From NCBI RefSeq assembly GCF_002750855.1, contig NZ_NWUC01000008.1:124001-188000 (forward strand): a stretch of 64,000 nt of DNA, given 5' to 3'. The position numbers and the translations under genes are program-made. The notes beneath the pieces are model-generated. The model searched no databases. It saw only the letters and a program-made list of their open reading frames with translations, and had not been told where the DNA came from. The DNA is from Neopararhizobium haloflavum. GTDB taxonomy: Bacteria; Pseudomonadota; Alphaproteobacteria; Rhizobiales; Rhizobiaceae. Shown in pieces: positions 8,195-16,550 of this stretch (positions within the stretch are counted from its first letter, which is position 1; every line of letters begins with the position of its first letter).

Positions 8195-8661
8195 CAGAAA
8201 ATCACCCCGCGCGGCAGGACGACGACGAAGACGTAGCGGAAAAGAACGTAGATGGCCGCCACCGCGACGATGCTGACGATGAGGGTGCGCAACAGATTGC
8301 CGCGCCAGAGGAACGCCATGCCGGCAAACAGGAAGAGGAACGAGGCGAGGATGAAGCCGAGTGGCTGGAGCAGCAGCATGTAGCCGATGATCATCGCCGC
8401 AAAGAGCAGTATTCGTGGCGCGACCACGTCGGCGAAAAAGGAGGCGCCGTTTTCCGCCCGGCGCCGTCGCGCCGCATCGAGAAGCACGATCAGCCCGGTG
8501 ACGACCATGGTTCCCGTCGCCAGCATCGGGAAGACACCGGCCGAGGAGAGCGAAGAAAAGCCGGAGATCGACCACGCCTGATGGGCGAGAACGAGACTGG
8601 CGAGAACGAGGACGAGCGCGAAGGCGAAGGCGCCGGGCGCTTGTGTCGGTTGCTGCTGCAC
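8194..8661 (-). CDS. Tripartite tricarboxylate transporter small subunit (TctB family)
   Basis: 155 residues with four predicted membrane helices (residues about 12-30, 44-62, 84-118 and 125-148), matching the DUF1468/TctB family in length and layout. It lies between the binding-protein and large permease genes on the minus strand. It overlaps the latter by one base and follows a stem-loop downstream of the former. Confidence 0.9.
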   Translation of the reverse strand: MQQQPTQAPGAFAFALVLVLASLVLAHQAWSISGFSSLSSAGVFPMLATGTMVVTGLIVLLDAARRRRAENGASFFADVVAPRILLFAAMIIGYMLLLQPLGFILASFLFLFAGMAFLWRGNLLRTLIVSIVAVAAIYVLFRYVFVVVLPRGVIF

Positions 8662-8691
8662 GGTTTCACCTCCTGCGCTGGCGCGGCTTCA

Positions 8692-8717
8692 GGGCGGCCG
8701 GACCGTGCCGGCCGCCC
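8692..8717 (-). terminator. Intra-operon stem-loop after the TTT binding-protein gene
   Basis: Perfect 10-base GC arms GGGCGGCCGG (8692-8701) and CCGGCCGCCC (8708-8717) around a 6-base loop. There is no T tract, so it is more likely an attenuator or 3' stabiliser that raises binding-protein message over permease message. Confidence 0.55.
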
Positions 8718-8735
8718 AAGGGTCACGGAATGGCC

Positions 8736-9728
8736 TCAGGGGCGCTCGATTCCGAGGTCTTCCGGCGAGACCTTGACGGCACCGGCATCGGCGAGCGTCC
8801 AGGCGGTGGCCGATTGCCACTGCTGGAGGAATGCGCTCGCCTCGTCTCCGGAGATGTTCATCATGATGTTGGTGCTGTCGGCCATCAGCTGCTGGAACTT
8901 CTCGGTCTCGGCCGCCGTCTTGTAGGCCTCGACCAGCTTGGCCTTGATATCGTCCGGCGTGTCGGACTTGACGAAGATGCCGTAGAACGGGCCCCAGGGA
9001 AGCAGGCTTTCGAGTTCGGGGTAGTCCGCGGTGATCGGCGGAACGCCCGGCAGCGCCTCGATCTCCTCGGCATTGAACACGGCGAGCGCCTTGACGGTGC
9101 CGGCCTCGATCAGCTCGGATGCCGCGGATGCGCCGACCGGCATGAAATCGACATGCCCGCCCTGCAGCGCGGTGAGGCCAGGTCCCTCGCCGTCGAAGGG
9201 GACCGCCGTGACTTCATAGTCGGCTACCGTGCTCAGCATCGCGCCGATGGTATAGGGAATGCCGCCGGGGCCGGTCGATCCCATCTTGATCTCGCCAGGG
9301 CGCGACTGGGCATCCTCGACGAGGTCCTTGAAGCTGTCCCAGGGTGCATCCGGGCTGGCGACGATGACGCCGACACCGCGGCCGAGAATGTTGACGGGGT
9401 AGAAGTCGTCATAGTCGATCTCGGACATGCCCATGACGCCGTGAAGCTGCGGATTTTCCGCGCCGTAAAGGACGGTGTAGCCGTCGGACGGGGCGGCCTG
9501 GACGTAGTTGGTCGAAAGCGCGCCGGCGGCGCCGGCCTTGTTGAGCATGACGATCGACGTGCCGAGCGCTTCCTCGGCGGCAGGGGTCACGGCGCGGGCC
9601 ACGACATCGGTCGCGCCGCCGGCTCCCCACATGATGACACCGAGAAGTTCCCGCTCGGGATAGTCCTGAGCGGCGGCGACGGTTGCGGTCGTGGCGAGCG
9701 CACCCGCCAGAATAAGTGTCCTGATCAT
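8736..9728 (-). CDS. Tripartite tricarboxylate transporter substrate-binding protein (TctC/Bug family)
   Basis: 330 residues with a signal peptide (MIRTLILAGALATTATVAAAQ, cut near residue 20). The Bug-family core is visible in VIMWGAGGATDVVARAV, AAPSDGYTVLYG and MGSTGPGGIPYT. It is the first gene of the TTT operon and divergent from a LysR regulator. An operator-like palindrome lies in the shared promoter region. It binds the imported ligand in the periplasm. Ligand identity cannot be read from sequence. Confidence 0.92.
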   Translation of the reverse strand: MIRTLILAGALATTATVAAAQDYPERELLGVIMWGAGGATDVVARAVTPAAEEALGTSIVMLNKAGAAGALSTNYVQAAPSDGYTVLYGAENPQLHGVMGMSEIDYDDFYPVNILGRGVGVIVASPDAPWDSFKDLVEDAQSRPGEIKMGSTGPGGIPYTIGAMLSTVADYEVTAVPFDGEGPGLTALQGGHVDFMPVGASAASELIEAGTVKALAVFNAEEIEALPGVPPITADYPELESLLPWGPFYGIFVKSDTPDDIKAKLVEAYKTAAETEKFQQLMADSTNIMMNISGDEASAFLQQWQSATAWTLADAGAVKVSPEDLGIERP

Positions 9729-9873
9729 GGAAATCCTCCCGATTGGCGTCTTTTCAGCAGGCGTCCATCATCGCGGCGAAGATGCTGCGCTCGCGGCTCT
9801 CCTCCCGAGATGCGCCTGCCCTCGGCACATGCCACAGCACAAACGGTAACACAAATACCAATTTGAACTCATC

Positions 9874-9892
9874 CTATAACATGACATTATAG
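9874..9892. promoter_or_regulatory. Palindrome in the TTT/LysR divergent promoter, candidate LysR box
   Basis: CTATAA and TTATAG are perfect 6-base arms around a 7-base spacer (CATGACA). This gives ATAA-N7-TTAT, an AT-rich interrupted dyad of the T-N11-A type used by LysR regulators. It lies in an otherwise GC-rich 196-base intergenic region between the binding-protein gene and the LysR gene. Confidence 0.6.
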
Positions 9893-9924
9893 AATTGATC
9901 GTGGATGGTCTTTGGGAGAGGGAT

Positions 9925-10812
9925 GTGCTGACGCTGCGTCAGATCGAGATCGTGCGCGCCATCATGGTGTCGGGGTCGCTTGCCGGCGCGGCGCGGCTGC
10001 TCAACGTGTCCCAGCCCGGCATCAGCCGGGCGATGAAGCACATCGAGACCAATATCGGTTTTCGGCTGTTCGTGCGACAGGGCGGGCGCTACGTGCCGTC
10101 CAAGGAAGCCACGCACGTCTTCGACCAGATCAACGAGGTGCACCGGAAGATCGACGATCTCAACGTGTCGATCGAGAACCTGGAGCGTGGCCAGTCTGTG
10201 GAGCTGCGCATCGGCGCGGTGCCGAGCATCGCCAACGCGATGGTGCCGCGCGCGGTGCTGAGCATGCGCCGAACGAGCCCCGACCTTTCGATGAACATCG
10301 AAATCCTGAAGCTGGAGGAAGCGATCGACTATCTCATGCTGGGCCGCGGCGAGCTGGTCTGCATGAGCTACCGCCTGCACCATCCGGCGCTCGTCTTCGA
10401 GCCGCTGGCGCGCGGGCGTCTCGTCTTCGTCGTGGCGCCGGAGCACGAGGCCGCCGGGATGGCGAGCATATCGGTTGCCGAGATCGCCCGCTATCCGCTG
10501 ATCGGCATCGACCCGAACGACCCTTACGGGCGGATCATGGCCGGGCTTTTCGAGCGCAGCGGCCTTGCCTACACCATTCCGATCAAGGCGCGTTTCTCCT
10601 CGACCGTCATCTCGCTGGTACGCCAGAACGCGGGCGTCGCCGTGCTCGACATCTTCTCCGTGCAGGATATCCCGCCCGACATGCTGCGCGTCATCCCGAT
10701 CGACGAACCGACCGGGTTCGACACCTATGTGGCGTTTCGGCGCGACGCGGTCATTTCCAGCTTCGCCGAGAAGTTCGTCGCGTCGCTGCGCGAGACGATG
10801 GGCGGCGTGTGA
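9925..10812 (+). CDS. LysR-family transcriptional regulator
   Basis: 295 residues from a GTG at 9925 that is preceded by GGGAGAGGGA. Starting here gives the usual LysR opening (M/V-LTLRQIEIVRAIM). Upstream TTG (9895) and GTG (9901) codons would extend it by 8-10 residues. The helix-turn-helix is GSLAGAARLLNVSQPGISRA, followed by the linker helix and an effector-binding domain. It is divergent from the TTT binding protein, so it most likely controls that importer. Its end lies 12 bases from the convergent isomerase gene. Confidence 0.92.
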   Translation: MLTLRQIEIVRAIMVSGSLAGAARLLNVSQPGISRAMKHIETNIGFRLFVRQGGRYVPSKEATHVFDQINEVHRKIDDLNVSIENLERGQSVELRIGAVPSIANAMVPRAVLSMRRTSPDLSMNIEILKLEEAIDYLMLGRGELVCMSYRLHHPALVFEPLARGRLVFVVAPEHEAAGMASISVAEIARYPLIGIDPNDPYGRIMAGLFERSGLAYTIPIKARFSSTVISLVRQNAGVAVLDIFSVQDIPPDMLRVIPIDEPTGFDTYVAFRRDAVISSFAEKFVASLRETMGGV

Positions 10813-10824
10813 GCCCTCCGAACG

Positions 10825-11271
10825 TCAGCGTTCGGCATCCATGGCGTGCAGCTTTTCCACGCGGCGGCGGAAGTCCTCGTCGGTGGAGAACTCTGCATCG
10901 AGATAGGCGGTGACGAGATCCTTGGCGAGCCAGGCGCCGACGATCTGGGCGCCGATGCACATGACGTTGACGTCGTCATGCTCGACCGACTGGTGGGCCG
11001 AATGCACATCATGGCAGACGGCGGCGCGGATGCCCTTGACCTTGTTGGCCGCGATCGAGGCGCCGACGCCGGTGCCGCACACCATCAGGCCGCGCTCGCT
11101 GGCGCCGCTGGTGATCGCCGACGTCACCTGCTTGGCGATATCGGGAAAGTCCACCGGCTTGTCGTCGTGCGAGCCGACATCCTCGACGTCGTGACCGAGC
11201 GCGCGCACGTGCTCCACGATCGCCGCCTTGAGGGGAAAGCCTGCGTGATCCGATCCGATGACGATGCGCAT
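10825..11271 (-). CDS. rpiB: RpiB/LacAB-family sugar-phosphate isomerase
   Basis: 148 residues, the normal RpiB length. Key motifs are SDHAG near the N-terminus, VCGTGVGASIAANK with the catalytic Cys, CHDVHSAHQS, and EHDDVNVMCIG. It interconverts aldose and ketose phosphates such as ribose-5-P/ribulose-5-P. Relatives in sugar-acid operons act on erythrose/erythrulose 4-phosphate. As the last gene of a minus-strand run with an SDR, a GntR and a TRAP importer, a role in that imported sugar's catabolism is more likely than housekeeping. Confidence 0.85.
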   Translation of the reverse strand: MRIVIGSDHAGFPLKAAIVEHVRALGHDVEDVGSHDDKPVDFPDIAKQVTSAITSGASERGLMVCGTGVGASIAANKVKGIRAAVCHDVHSAHQSVEHDDVNVMCIGAQIVGAWLAKDLVTAYLDAEFSTDEDFRRRVEKLHAMDAER

Positions 11272-11295
11272 TTCATGATCCTTGGTGTTGGAGCT

Positions 11296-12570
11296 CTAGC
11301 GAATGAAGCTGGGAAGCCAGAGCACGAGGTCCGGCGAGAAGGTGATGATGGCAAGCGTTGCCACCAGTGGGACATAGAACGGCATGAGCGCCCATAAAAG
11401 CTGCCTGAGCGTGATCTTGGCGATCGACGAGACGAGGAACAGCGAAAGGCCCATGGGCGGCGTCAGCAATCCGAGCATCAGGTTGAAGATGACGATGATG
11501 CCGAGATGCACCGGATCGATGCCGGCAAGCACCATGGGCGGCGCGATGACCGGCACGACGAGCAGCGTTGCGGTCGTTGAATCGAGGAACATGCCGGCGA
11601 TGAAGAAGATCAGGTTGGCGATCAGCAGCAGGATGATCGGGTTGGTCGAGATGGACAGAATGAAACGGGCGAAATCCTGCGGCACCTGCTCGACGGCGAG
11701 AATCCAGCCGAACAATGCGGCGGCGGCGACGATGATCAGGATCGCGCTGGTGCTACGCGCCGTGATGATCAGCGCTTCCCACACATGCGCAAGGGTCATC
11801 TCGCGGTAGAAGAGCGTGCTGATGACGATGACGTAGACCACGGTGACCGAAGCCGCTTCGGTCGGGGTGAACAGGCCAAGCAGCATGCCGGCGATCATGA
11901 AGACCGGCGCGAGCATGGCCGGCAGCGCGGGCAGGAGCGCCGTGAACAGTTCGCGCGGCGAAGGCCAGCGCTCGGATCGCGGCATGTCCTTGACGATGGC
12001 GATGATGGCGGCGGTGATCATCAGGAGCACGACGCAGATGAGCGCCGGCACGATGCCCGCCATCAACAGCTGAACGATGGAGACGCTGGTGACGGAGCCG
12101 TAGACGATCAGCGGAATGCTGGGCGGGAAGATCGGCCCGACGACGGCGGAGGCGGCGGTCACCGCACCGGCGAACGGCGCGGAAAATCCGCGCTTCTTCA
12201 TCGCCGCGATCTCGATACGGCCAAGCCCGCCGACATCGGCGAGCGCGGCGCCCGACATGCCGGAGAAGATCAGGCTGGAGAAGATGTTGACCTGCGCCAG
12301 GCCGCCATGGATGCGCCCGACGAGCACGTCGGCGAAATGAAAGATGCGGTCGGTGATGCCCGACAGGTTCATCAGGTTGCCGACGAAGATGAACACCGGC
12401 ACCGCGACCAGCGGGAAGCTGTCGAGCGCGTAGGTGACGCGCTGCGCAAGCAGGCCGAGCGGAAAGCCCTCGATCAGCACATAGGCGATCGACGGCAGGA
12501 TGATGGCATAGACCACCGGGAAACCGAGCATGAAGAGGACGAGAAACGCCCCGATGAGAAGAAGGCCCAT
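11296..12570 (-). CDS. TRAP transporter large permease (DctM family)
   Basis: 424 residues with about 11-12 membrane helices. Typical DctM features are the opening GAFLVLFMLGFPVVYAI, the motif SGMSGAALADVGGLGRIE, and ASAVVGPIFPPSIPLIVYG. It works with the small subunit 9 bases upstream and the binding protein beyond it. It is a sodium-coupled secondary importer of organic or sugar acids in the inner membrane. Confidence 0.93.
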   Translation of the reverse strand: MGLLLIGAFLVLFMLGFPVVYAIILPSIAYVLIEGFPLGLLAQRVTYALDSFPLVAVPVFIFVGNLMNLSGITDRIFHFADVLVGRIHGGLAQVNIFSSLIFSGMSGAALADVGGLGRIEIAAMKKRGFSAPFAGAVTAASAVVGPIFPPSIPLIVYGSVTSVSIVQLLMAGIVPALICVVLLMITAAIIAIVKDMPRSERWPSPRELFTALLPALPAMLAPVFMIAGMLLGLFTPTEAASVTVVYVIVISTLFYREMTLAHVWEALIITARSTSAILIIVAAAALFGWILAVEQVPQDFARFILSISTNPIILLLIANLIFFIAGMFLDSTTATLLVVPVIAPPMVLAGIDPVHLGIIVIFNLMLGLLTPPMGLSLFLVSSIAKITLRQLLWALMPFYVPLVATLAIITFSPDLVLWLPSFIR

Positions 12571-12579
12571 GGTCTTGCC

Positions 12580-13047
12580 TCAGAGGCTGACGTTTGTGTC
12601 GATCTGCGGCGGACGACGCAGATGGACGAGGTGGACGAGCGCGGCACCGAGAAAGCCGCAGAAGGTGAAGCCGAGAAACAGCCAGAACGGGATGTGCAGC
12701 GTCGGCGTCGCATTGGACAGGTTCTGGAAGATCGACCCGAACGTCACGAAGGCCATGAAGCCGCAGCCGGCGATCGCCAGGATCGAGACGGCAAGGCGTG
12801 CCGCGATGCGCCCGCGCCGCGGCAGCGCTTCCTGGAACTCGCCCATGACGATGTTCTCGCCGGAGCGCACCGCCAGCGGATAGGTTGCGAAGACGAGCGC
12901 GATCAGCAGGAAGCGCGTGAATTCCTCGGCGCCGACGATGGCCGAGCCGAAGACGTCGCGCGCGATCACCTGGATGAAGGGAACGGCGACGAGCAGCGCC
13001 AGGATGGCGACGCACAGCACTTCGAGCGCGCGGGGAACGAGACGCAT
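12580..13047 (-). CDS. TRAP transporter small permease (DctQ family)
   Basis: 155 residues with four hydrophobic helices (about 8-28, 40-58, 84-104 and 120-140) and the DctQ-like segment QVIARDVFGSAIVGAEEFTRFLL. Its position between the binding-protein and DctM genes supports the call. Confidence 0.9.
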   Translation of the reverse strand: MRLVPRALEVLCVAILALLVAVPFIQVIARDVFGSAIVGAEEFTRFLLIALVFATYPLAVRSGENIVMGEFQEALPRRGRIAARLAVSILAIAGCGFMAFVTFGSIFQNLSNATPTLHIPFWLFLGFTFCGFLGAALVHLVHLRRPPQIDTNVSL

Positions 13048-13081
13048 GGCGGTCTCCTAGCGGACGGACGGGAAGGATGTG

Positions 13082-13110
13082 CCGGCCGGCGCGTCAGGCG
13101 CGCCGGCCGG
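13082..13110 (-). terminator. Intra-operon stem-loop after the TRAP binding-protein gene
   Basis: Perfect 12-base arms CCGGCCGGCGCG (13082-13093) and CGCGCCGGCCGG (13099-13110) around TCAGG. It lies between the dctP-like and dctQ-like genes without a T tract, in the same position as the hairpin in the preceding TTT operon. Confidence 0.55.
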
Positions 13111-13127
13111 TCGGGAGGATCGGCCTG

Positions 13128-14132
13128 TTACTCGACGGCTGCGATCTGCTCGATATAGGTCGTATAGGCGGGGAAGTCCTCGTTGATCTGCGCGAGAACC
13201 GCTTCGCGGAACGCTTCGATGTCGAGACCGTCTTCCTCGGTGATGACCGTCATGCCGGCATCCTCGACTTCCTTGACGAGTTCAGCTTCCGAATCCGTTG
13301 CCCATTGCAGCGATTCATCGGCCTTGGCGTCGAGGATTTCCGTCACGGTGTTGCGTGTCTCCTCGTCAAGAGCCTGCCAGGCATCCTCATTGACGAAGAC
13401 GGCGAGGACGGACTGCATGTGGCCGGTCATCGCGACGTGCGACTGCACCTCGTAGAGCTTGTTGGAGGTGATCATGGTCAGCGGGTTTTCCTGGCCGACG
13501 ACGAGGCCGGTCATCAGGGCGGTCGGCAGTTCGGCGACCTCGACGGGCGTCGGCGTCGCGCCGAAGCCGGTCACCATCGAGATCCACAGATCGAGCGGCA
13601 CGGCCCGGAACGGCTTGCCGGCGAGATCTTCGGGCGACTTCACTTCGAAATTCGAAGAGATGTGGCGGGCGCCGCGATAGATGCGTCCGATGATGCGCAC
13701 GCCACCCTCGGCCACGAGCTGCTCGTTGAGTTCCTGCAGCGCCGGCGAGGTTTCCGGATCGGTCGCGGCAACCGCATGCGCGCCGTCGCGATAGATGAAG
13801 GGCGCATTGAAGACCGCGATTTCCGGAACGATGCGCTCGAGCGAGGCGAAGTCGTGGTGGCCCATGGAGATCGACCCCATGCGTACGCCGTCGACCATTT
13901 CCGCGACGCCGCCGAGCTGGCTGGCCGGGAACACCTGGATCGTCAGCGCGCCGTCGGTCGCCGCGGCGACTTCTTCGGCGACTTCCGCCGCGTAGCGCGT
14001 CTGGATGTCGCCTTCCGCGCCGACGTGAGCATAGCGCAGTTCCTCAGCGCTGGCCGATGCCGTCGCAAGGCCGGCAATGAGCGTTGCGGCGGTGAGGCCG
14101 CGGGTCAGTCTGTTCAGCATGATTTCCTCCAT
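13128..14132 (-). CDS. TRAP transporter substrate-binding protein (DctP family)
   Basis: 334 residues with a signal peptide (LTAATLIAGLATASASAEE, cut near residue 29). Core motifs of the DctP family include GGVAEMVDGVRMGSISMG, KSPEDLAGKPFRAVP and VVGQENPLTMITSNK. The segment RAVPLDLWISMVTGFGATP carries the region where the conserved carboxylate-binding Arg is normally found. First transporter gene after the GntR gene (23-base gap), so co-transcribed with it. The ligand is probably a sugar acid, given the SDR and isomerase in the same run. Confidence 0.92.
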   Translation of the reverse strand: MEEIMLNRLTRGLTAATLIAGLATASASAEELRYAHVGAEGDIQTRYAAEVAEEVAAATDGALTIQVFPASQLGGVAEMVDGVRMGSISMGHHDFASLERIVPEIAVFNAPFIYRDGAHAVAATDPETSPALQELNEQLVAEGGVRIIGRIYRGARHISSNFEVKSPEDLAGKPFRAVPLDLWISMVTGFGATPTPVEVAELPTALMTGLVVGQENPLTMITSNKLYEVQSHVAMTGHMQSVLAVFVNEDAWQALDEETRNTVTEILDAKADESLQWATDSEAELVKEVEDAGMTVITEEDGLDIEAFREAVLAQINEDFPAYTTYIEQIAAVE

Positions 14133-14155
14133 CCCTTTATCGTTGTGAGGCTATT

Positions 14156-14917
14156 TCAAGTCGTCCGATCACCTGTCCTGCGGGTGTAGGTGGCGATCAG
14201 GTTTTGCCGACGGATCTCGTCGCCAATCGCAAAATGCTCGCGCAGCCGCGCCTCGGCCGCATCGGGATCGCGCTCCATGATCGACAGGAAGACCTGGCGG
14301 TGCGATTCCACGAGGTCGTCGATGATGGCCGGCACCTCCACCGTGTCGCGGCGGCGCTCGACATGGCTGCGCATCAGAAGGTCGGAGATGGAGCGGTAGA
14401 CCGTCATCAGTGACGGGCTGTGGCTGCACGCGACCAGCGTGTTGTGAAATTCGAAGTCGGACAGGCCTCCGCGATCGGGGTCGTGCAGCGTCTCGGTCAG
14501 CGCCTTCAGCTTCTCGCCGAGGCGCTTCAGGTCATTGCTGTGCGCGCGCTGGCAGGCCAGGCGGATGGCCTGGCACTCGATCGCGATGCGCATGTTGACG
14601 ACGTCGTCCAGCACGTTGCCTTCCTGGGCGAGCGCGAAGGTGAAGAAATCACCCAGCACGTCGAGGTCGGGGGCGCTGACGAAGGTGCCACGCCCGTGCT
14701 GGATGTCGAGGAAGCCGAGCATGGCGAGCGAGCGCAGGACTTCGCGCAGGAGCGGCCGGCCGACGCCGAGCTGCAGGCTGAGCTCGCGTTCGCCGAGGAG
14801 CCGGTCGCCGGGTTTCAGCGCGCCGGACAGCAGTTGCTCGCGGAAGAACGCGAAGACGCGCTCCGACCCGCCAGCCGTGCCCGCTTCCAGTTCCGTCTTG
14901 ATGCCGGCGTCCGACAT
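14156..14917 (-). CDS. GntR-family (FCD) transcriptional regulator
   Basis: 253 residues from the ATG at 14917-14915, which follows GGGAGGA. Longer upstream starts would run through the operator sites. Winged helix: LLGERELSLQLGVGRPLLREVL. The FCD domain has the metal/ligand residues in FEFHNTLVACSHS and SHRQVF. It is located between the SDR and TRAP genes on the same strand and is preceded by three TGGT-N3-ACCA-type sites. It is probably an autoregulated repressor of the TRAP/isomerase genes. Confidence 0.92.
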   Translation of the reverse strand: MSDAGIKTELEAGTAGGSERVFAFFREQLLSGALKPGDRLLGERELSLQLGVGRPLLREVLRSLAMLGFLDIQHGRGTFVSAPDLDVLGDFFTFALAQEGNVLDDVVNMRIAIECQAIRLACQRAHSNDLKRLGEKLKALTETLHDPDRGGLSDFEFHNTLVACSHSPSLMTVYRSISDLLMRSHVERRRDTVEVPAIIDDLVESHRQVFLSIMERDPDAAEARLREHFAIGDEIRRQNLIATYTRRTGDRTT

Positions 14918-14931
14918 GGCTCCTCCCACCG

Positions 14932-15019
14932 TGGTAAGACCAGTTAGGTCACACCAAGACGCAGAGTCAAGACCACTTGCGGCACTCACAGCGCTGACAG
15001 GAGAAAATTGGTAAGACCA
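14932..15019. promoter_or_regulatory. Cluster of three GntR-type operators
   Basis: TGGTAAGACCA occurs exactly at 14932-14942 and again at 15009-15019, and a third near-copy (AGGTCACACCA) is at 14946-14956. The two exact copies share a further GTT, giving 14 identical bases. The TGGT-N3-ACCA dyad matches the FadR-subfamily consensus. All three lie upstream of the GntR gene on its own promoter side, between it and the SDR gene. Confidence 0.7.
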
Positions 15020-15033
15020 GTTGCAGCGACTGC

Positions 15034-15780
15034 TCAGATCGCCGGTGCCGCGATCGCCGCGGAGGCGCCGCCGTCGATCGTCAGCGTTTCGCCGTTCATG
15101 AACCCGTTCGCATCAGAAACGAGGAACATCACCGCATCGGCGATCTCGTCCGCGCGCGCCACGCGGCCGCCGAGCGTGCCGCGCGTCCACAGGCCCCGTG
15201 CTGCCGAGGCCTCGCCTTCCTGCATGCCGGCGGTGACCGGGCCTGGGGCGACGGCATTGACCAGAATGTTGTGGCTGCCAAGTTCCACGGCCATGGCGCG
15301 GGTCAGGGAAAGGATCGCACCCTTGGACGCGGCATAGGCCGAACGGCCGGGGCTGGTGCGCAAGCCGTGCACGGACGCGATGTTGACGATGCGCCCGCCG
15401 CCACTGGCGATCATCTGCCGGGCGCCGGCCTGAAGAGCGCGGAACGCGCCGAGCACGTTGACGGCGAAGACGGCATCGAGATCTCTTGCGGAAAGCTCGA
15501 CGAAAGCGCCGCGCCGGATGATGCCGGCGGCGTTGACGAGGACGTCGAGGCGCTTTTCCTCGCCGACGCTTTCGAAGGCCGTCTCGATGCTGGTGGCGCA
15601 GGCGAGGTCGCACGGCACGAACCGCGCGTCGGCGTCGGCAAGGGCGCCGATCAGCCCGGCGGCGACATCGGTGTTGTCCGGGTGGTCGAGGAGAAGCACC
15701 CGATCGCCACGGGCGCAAAGCCGGTCGACGATCACCCGACCCAGACCGCCGCACGCGCCGATGACCACGCTGACGCGCAT
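15034..15780 (-). CDS. Short-chain dehydrogenase/reductase (SDR)
   Basis: 248 residues, classical SDR. The N-terminal cofactor loop is GACGGLGR instead of the usual TGxxxGIG, with LLLDHPDN following beta-2, which suggests NAD(H). NAAG and the catalytic set IASVHG, YAASK are present. The C-terminal GETLTIDGGAS is typical. First gene of the minus-strand run that continues with GntR, TRAP and isomerase, so it probably oxidises the imported polyol or sugar acid. Divergent from the next GntR gene at 15868. Confidence 0.88.
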   Translation of the reverse strand: MRVSVVIGACGGLGRVIVDRLCARGDRVLLLDHPDNTDVAAGLIGALADADARFVPCDLACATSIETAFESVGEEKRLDVLVNAAGIIRRGAFVELSARDLDAVFAVNVLGAFRALQAGARQMIASGGGRIVNIASVHGLRTSPGRSAYAASKGAILSLTRAMAVELGSHNILVNAVAPGPVTAGMQEGEASAARGLWTRGTLGGRVARADEIADAVMFLVSDANGFMNGETLTIDGGASAAIAAPAI

Positions 15781-15820
15781 GCCGCACCCTCCCGTTCAAA
15801 TCGTAATATATTTTGGTTGA

Positions 15821-15846
15821 TCACTATAGGCCCGGCCTTATAGTGA
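15821..15846. promoter_or_regulatory. Palindrome between SDR and GntR, candidate operator
   Basis: TCACTATA (15821-15828) and TATAGTGA (15839-15846) are perfect 8-base arms around the partly symmetric spacer GGCCCGGCCT. It is 21 bases before the GntR gene at 15868 and 40 bases upstream of the divergent SDR gene, so it could serve either. Confidence 0.6.
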
Positions 15847-15867
15847 CAAGCGGGAACGGGAGGGTTC

Positions 15868-16536
15868 ATGCGGGTGGAGGAAGCGGCGGCCGGCCAGCCG
15901 GTCGTCAAGCGGATCGTCGATCGTTTGAGAAGCGAGATCTCGCTGGGCCAGTGGCGGCCGAGCGAGCGGCTGGGCATCGAGGAGATGCGCGCGCGCTTCG
16001 GTGTCAGCGCGATTTCCATGCGCGAGGCGCTCTCGGTGCTGACCGGCGAAGGTTATGTCACCGCCCTGCCCCAGCGCGGCTTTTTCGTCAGCGCCTATTC
16101 ACGCGAAACGCTCCGCGACATGACGCGGGTGCGCGGCGAGCTGGAATGCGTCGGCCTGCGATGGTCGATGCAGAACGCAACGGTCGACTGGCGCGCGCTG
16201 GTCGTCGGCGCTCATCACGGCCTGCGCGAGCTCGAACTTCTGGTGGCACGCGACGGCAAACGCCACGCGGTGCAGTGGGACCAGCGCAACCGCGACTATC
16301 ACATGTCCTTGTGCGAGGCCTGCGGCTCGCCGGCGCTTCTGGCGCAGATCGCCAGCCTCTACGACCTTACGCGCCGCTACCGGCTGGCTGCGCTCGACGC
16401 CATTGCGATTCCCGGCGACGCCTCGTTCCGCGAGCACGAGGAAATCCTTCATCTCGTGCTCGACGACAAGGCCGCCGAGGCCGAGGCGGCGCTGCGCGCG
16501 CACATCATCAACGCAACCAACGAACTGGGCAAATGA
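15868..16536 (+). CDS. GntR-family (FCD) transcriptional regulator
   Basis: 222 residues. Winged helix with LGIEEMRARFGVSAISMREAL and LPQRGFFVS, then an FCD domain with RDYHMSLCEACGSPALL and REHEEILHLVL. Its stop overlaps an alternative start of the TAXI binding protein, and the true start of that gene lies 14 bases on, so the regulator and importer form one operon. A 26-base palindrome precedes it, suggesting autoregulation. Confidence 0.92.
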   Translation: MRVEEAAAGQPVVKRIVDRLRSEISLGQWRPSERLGIEEMRARFGVSAISMREALSVLTGEGYVTALPQRGFFVSAYSRETLRDMTRVRGELECVGLRWSMQNATVDWRALVVGAHHGLRELELLVARDGKRHAVQWDQRNRDYHMSLCEACGSPALLAQIASLYDLTRRYRLAALDAIAIPGDASFREHEEILHLVLDDKAAEAEAALRAHIINATNELGK

Positions 16537-16550
16537 TCAGGGAGACCTTC

